Of a DNA stretch of 64,000 nucleotides, positions 60,335-64,000 are shown one piece after another (positions within the stretch are counted from its first letter, which is position 1; each line of letters begins with the position of its first letter). The DNA is from Manis javanica (lineage: Eukaryota; Chordata; Mammalia; Pholidota; Manidae): the NCBI RefSeq assembly GCF_040802235.1, contig NC_133169.1:46011034-46075033 (forward strand), written 5' to 3'. The translations under genes were made by a program, and so were the position numbers. The notes beneath the pieces were generated by a model. The model did no database searches. It saw only the letters and a program-made list of their open reading frames with translations, and was not told the DNA's origin.

Positions 60335-62290
60335 TATAGTGAGAATTTGTAGTAGGCAATGTACAGGAGTCTTTCCTTTTTTTACCCATTCAGCAACCCT
60401 ACATCTCTAGATTGGAACATTTATCAATTTACATTATAAGTAATTACTGATAGGTATATATTTAATGTTCTTTGTTGATTGTCTTCTTGTTTTTCTAATT
60501 CTTCACTTTTCTTGCTCTCTTCCCTTCTGACTTGGTGACTTTCCTTAAGGTTATGTTTGTTTTCTTTTCTCTTTATGTTTTACATACCTATTATATATAT
60601 TTGGTTTTCTGTAACCATGAGTTTCATATATTACATCCTATATATATAGCAGTCTACTTTAATTGACAGTCATTCAAGTGTGTTCTAAAAGCATTATATT
60701 TTTACTTTCCCCATTTTGGTTCCTATGTATTATTTTGTATTTTACTATTGTGTATGTATCCCTTGACTACTTATTGTAATTTTAGATGATTTAACTTTTG
60801 TCTTTTAACCAAAAAACTAGCTGTGCTTGTGGTTGAGCCATTTCCTTTACTATATGTTTAGCAATACCAGTGAGATATTTTTCTCTCAGTCTTGTTCTTT
60901 CTAGTTATTGCCTTTTCTTTTCCACTTAAAAAAGTACCTTTAACATTTCTTGTAAGGTCAGTTTGTTGTTGATGAATTCCTGTAGATTTATTTACCTAGG
61001 AAATTCCTTCTCTCTCCTTCAGTTCTGAATGATAACGTAGCAGTGTAGTGTATGCTTGGTTGTAAGCATTTTGTCCTTTTTTTTCCTTTTAACCCTTTGA
61101 ATATATCAAGCCACTCTCTTCTGGACTGGAAGTTTCTGCTGAAAAATCAACTGATAATCTTATTGGTTTCCCCTGTATTTAATAAGACTTTTTTCTCATT
61201 CTGGTTTTTTTTTATGAAGATATCATTGATACACACTCTTATGAAGGTTTCACAAGAAAGTATAGTTACTACATTCACCCTTATTATTGAGCTCCCCCCA
61301 TTACCCCATTGCAGTCACTGTCCATCAGTGTAGTAAGATGCCACGGAGTCTATTATGTCTTCTCTGAGCTACACTGTCTTCCACACACACCATGTGCACC
61401 AATCATGATACCTCCCAATCCCCTTCTCCCTTCCTCCCAAAACACCCTCCCCCACCCTTCCCTTTGGTTACCAATAGTCCCTTCTTGGAATCTGTGAGTA
61501 TGCTGCTATTTTGTTCCTTCAGTTTTGCTTCGTTGTTATACTCCACAAATGAGGGAAATCATTTGGTATTTGTCTTTCTCTGGCTGACTTATTTCATTCA
61601 GCACAATACCCTCTAGCTTATTCTGCCTTTAAGATTCTCCCATTATTGTTAACTACTGAAACTTTGATGATCATAAGTTTTCATCTGGTTTCCTTTGGGT
61701 TCATCTTATCTGGGATCCTGTGCTTCATGTACTTGGATGTCTACTTCCCTCCGTGGGTTAGAGAAATTGAGCCATTATTTCATAGATTTTCTGTTTCTTT
61801 CACTCTGTCTTCTCCTCCAGAGACCACTATAATATGAATGCTAATACATTTTACATTATCCAGAGATGCCTTAAATTATTTTATTCTTTTTCTTTTTGTT
61901 ATTCCAATTGGGTGATTTTCACTATCCTGTCCTCCAGATCACTGATCTGTTCTTCTGTATCCTCTAATCTGTGGTTGATTCCATTTAATATGTTTTGCAT
62001 TCAATTGTATTCTTCATTTCTGATTTGTTCTTTCTTATGTGTTCTACCTCTCTGTTGAAGTTCTAAGTTCATCCATTCTTCTGATTCAGTGACTGTTTCT
62101 GTATGAACATTACTTTGAACTTTTTATCTGGTAGATTGTTATCTTCAGTTTGTTTCCTGAGATTTTCTCTTGTTTTATGTAGAACACATTTTTATGTCTC
62201 CACATTTTGCTTAATACTCTGTTCGTGTATATGTATTAAGTAGGTAACATGTCTCTCAGTCTTGAAGGAATGTCTTTATATAGAAGGTGG
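60335..62290 (-). mobile_element. Old L1 5' half (ORF1 and start of ORF2), antisense, interrupted
   Basis: 60340-61200 resembles the reversed ORF2 N-terminus, inter-ORF spacer and ORF1 C-terminal region (TCTTCTGGACTGGAAGTTTC). After an inserted L1 3' end (61205-61625), 61626-62290 continues reversed ORF1 sequence (TGGGTTAGAGAAATTGAG, ATCACTGATCTGTTCTTC). All frames are broken. Confidence 0.65.
61205..61625 (-). mobile_element. Short L1 3'-end insertion inside older L1 (no retroviral tail)
   Basis: A T-run at 61207-61213, then reversed L1 3'UTR with C-rich tract (61420-61470) and ORF2 terminal sequence (GGGAAATCATTTGGTATTTG) up to 61618. Flanking CATTCTGG (61197) and TATTCTGC (61619) may be a decayed target-site duplication. 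Confidence 0.75.
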
Positions 62291-63545
62291 CCTGTGGGGC
62301 AAATAAGCATAAATTCTGGTCAGCTGACCTATGTGCCCGAGAAGTGACACCTGTGTGGCCTGCATGCACCCTACAGCTGTGGCTGGATCATGACTGGTGT
62401 GGAGCTTCTGGTGTCTTAACTGTCACTGGCATGGCTGTTTTCATGGTCTGGTGGCAACTTCCACAGTCCCATGGATGTCTGTGGGTTTGCACCCTGGTGT
62501 CACTGCCTGTGAGGCCCCACTTCAACTGTTGCAGTAATTGTAATGTGGAGGAAAAACTCACCATGGTTATTGCATTTTGTCCTTTTATTCCTTTTAGCAC
62601 TTTAGTTACCACTAGTTCCTTCTTGGAATCTGTGAGTCTGCTGCTATTTTGTTCCACGGGGTGGGGGGTTCTTTTGTGGTTCTCTTCTTCTGACCAAGTC
62701 TGCCTGCTGTGACTGATGGGGCAGTAAACCTCCTGGGAGCGGCTTGGGTCCAGATGAGAAGGTTGGTCTGGCAAATCCACAAAGGAATGTCAAGGTGGAC
62801 TTAGCAGTGCTAAGACAGGAGATGAAGAGTGCCAGAAATAATGCCTACCAGGGCTGATAGACTTAGCTGTAAAGAAAGTGACAAAGATCCCCACCAGTGT
62901 TTCCATCCCTGGGAAATTTCTATGGGAAAATTCCATAGATCCCTGCCCCTCTGGCACATGCCCTACACTTAGCCAGTGGATCTCCTTGTTAAACATCAGG
63001 CACTTTTCAAACTATTGCCTCTACACTGGGTCTCGAGCAAGTGAGATCGTATGCATGGCCTCTAAGAGTGGAGTCTTGATGAGGGGAGTCTTGATATCCT
63101 ACATCCCTCCAGTTCTCCTGGACATAAGCCTAATAGGTTATCAAAACCAAGTGCTATGGAAGCTCGACTTCCCAGTGCAGGTCCCCTGGGCTGTGGAGAC
63201 CAATGCAGGGCTCAGACACCTCCCTTTCTCTACATCAGTGATATCCCCTTTCCTGGTGGGTTGCTGCAGGAGCGTGGGTCCCGACAGACTGATAATCTGT
63301 CCCTCCTGCCCACCTAAGTATGGCTTTTTCTTTATAATCTTTATTGTATATGATCTGTTCTACTAGTCTTCAGTTCACTTCCAGAGACAGTTGTTCTATG
63401 TGTAATTGTAGATTTTGGTAGGTCTGTGAGACGAGTGAGTTCAGGACTTTCTACACCCCATTCTTGATTCCATCACCCATCATTTACATGTTTAATTGAA
63501 AACAAACTATGAGGGTTAACTTTCTATGACCTTATTTCTTTCTTC
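62291..63545. other. Probable old L1 5'UTR remnant and unassigned sequence
   Basis: Directly beyond the reversed ORF1, GC-richer text such as TGGCATGGCTGTTTTCATGG would fit a reversed 5'UTR. A short L1 3'-type patch (CCTTCTTGGAATCTGTGAG) occurs at 62610-62660. 62700-63330 has open but unrecognised frames (62878-63366 plus), which I do not call as a gene. Confidence 0.35.
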
Positions 63546-63564
63546 ATTATGTGGAAGGCAGTAT

Positions 63565-64000
63565 CTTCAAATGTCATAACGCCTCGTCGTCTCCTGCCCT
63601 GGACCCCCACCAGCCCGAGCCCCGCACCCTAGGCAGCACTGCTGGCTATCTGGCCACCTCACCATCTCCTTCACTGGCCTCCCGTCCGGTCCTTCCGCCT
63701 TCCGCCGTCGCCGATTCGGCAGCACCACCGACTCGCCGTCTCCCGCCCCGGGCCTCGCACCACCGGCCCGAAGCACCGCCCCCTCAGCAGCACCGCCTAC
63801 CATCCGAATGACTCGCCATTTCCCGTCCCGGCCTCCCCACAGGCCCCTCTGCTGTCGCCGACGCGGCAGCCCCGCCGACTGTCCGGCCGCCTCGCTGTCT
63901 CCCGTCACGGTCTCCCCACTGGCCTTCGCCCCGCCCCCTCGGCAGCAGTGCCGTCTCCCGTCCCCGCCCCTCCCTACCGGCCCGAAACCCCGCCCCGTCT
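63565..64000. repeat. CpG-dense degenerate tandem repeat at window edge
   Basis: Abrupt change from AT-rich to very C+G-rich DNA. Units are marked by CGCCGTCTCCCG-like boxes at about 63660, 63731, 63814, 63893 and 63949, with spacing about 56-83 bases, plus GGCAGCACCGCC and CCGGCCCGAA boxes. It continues past the window. It could be a GC minisatellite, a CpG island, or the 5' promoter of another retroelement. Frames here are by-products of composition. Confidence 0.7.

Noticed and set aside
62878-63366. 162-codon plus-strand frame
   Set aside because: No recognisable domain, and it lies in probable reversed L1 5' sequence; open by chance is more likely.
63551-63908. Proline/alanine-rich frames at the right edge
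   Set aside because: Frames are open on both strands because of the GC-rich repeat; no start context or recognisable domain.

Overview
The window looks like mammalian nuclear DNA, AT-rich and dominated by LINE-1 (L1) sequence. There is no operon structure and no intact host gene. The only host genes I recognise are four broken olfactory receptors (ORs). Three resemble family OR14: 1364-2323 minus, 9871-10846 minus and 24771-25556 plus. One resembles OR13G1: 40820-41690 plus. OR13G1 and OR14 genes are neighbours in the human 1q44 OR cluster, so I infer the equivalent cluster in another mammal. The L1 5' end resembles laurasiatherian L1s, and I see no primate, rodent, carnivore or ruminant SINE. 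Pangolin is my best guess, at low confidence, from remembered repeats rather than a search.

Layout. From 1 to about 14.1 kb there are two diverged copies of one ancestral block (A 1-5560, B 8480-14125), each carrying one OR14-like pseudogene and each later hit by different insertions: an L1 in A, and an LTR with retrovirus-like sequence in B. From 14.4 to 21.3 kb and from 26.2 to 28.9 kb are nested L1 fragments. 21.3-24.8 kb is largely repeat-poor and leads into the third OR. From 29.9 to 52.0 kb two near-full-length L1s point at each other, with the OR13G1-like pseudogene between them. From 52.0 to 59.7 kb is mostly unrecognised sequence with one long microsatellite and a repeat-poor stretch at 55.1-56.1 kb. 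From 59.7 to 63.5 kb are old L1 pieces. The window ends in a CpG-dense tandem repeat.

The most interesting object is the composite L1 family. Both large copies (29893-38937 plus; 43229-52003 minus) have a 5'UTR of tandem monomers, ORF1 and ORF2. After the normal A-rich L1 3' end they carry about 1.8 kb more: a short unknown module, a second A-run, then the 3' end of an endogenous retrovirus (envelope transmembrane region, purine-rich tract, LTR U3/R and its AATAAA signal), then poly(A). The minus-strand copy is flanked by a perfect 12-bp target-site duplication outside both the L1 5' end and the retroviral poly(A), so L1 and retroviral tail moved as one RNA. A third, truncated copy has the same 3' end. 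Other L1 3' ends in the window lack the tail. This suggests an L1 lineage that captured a retroviral 3' end and now uses its polyadenylation signal. Both large copies have broken ORFs.
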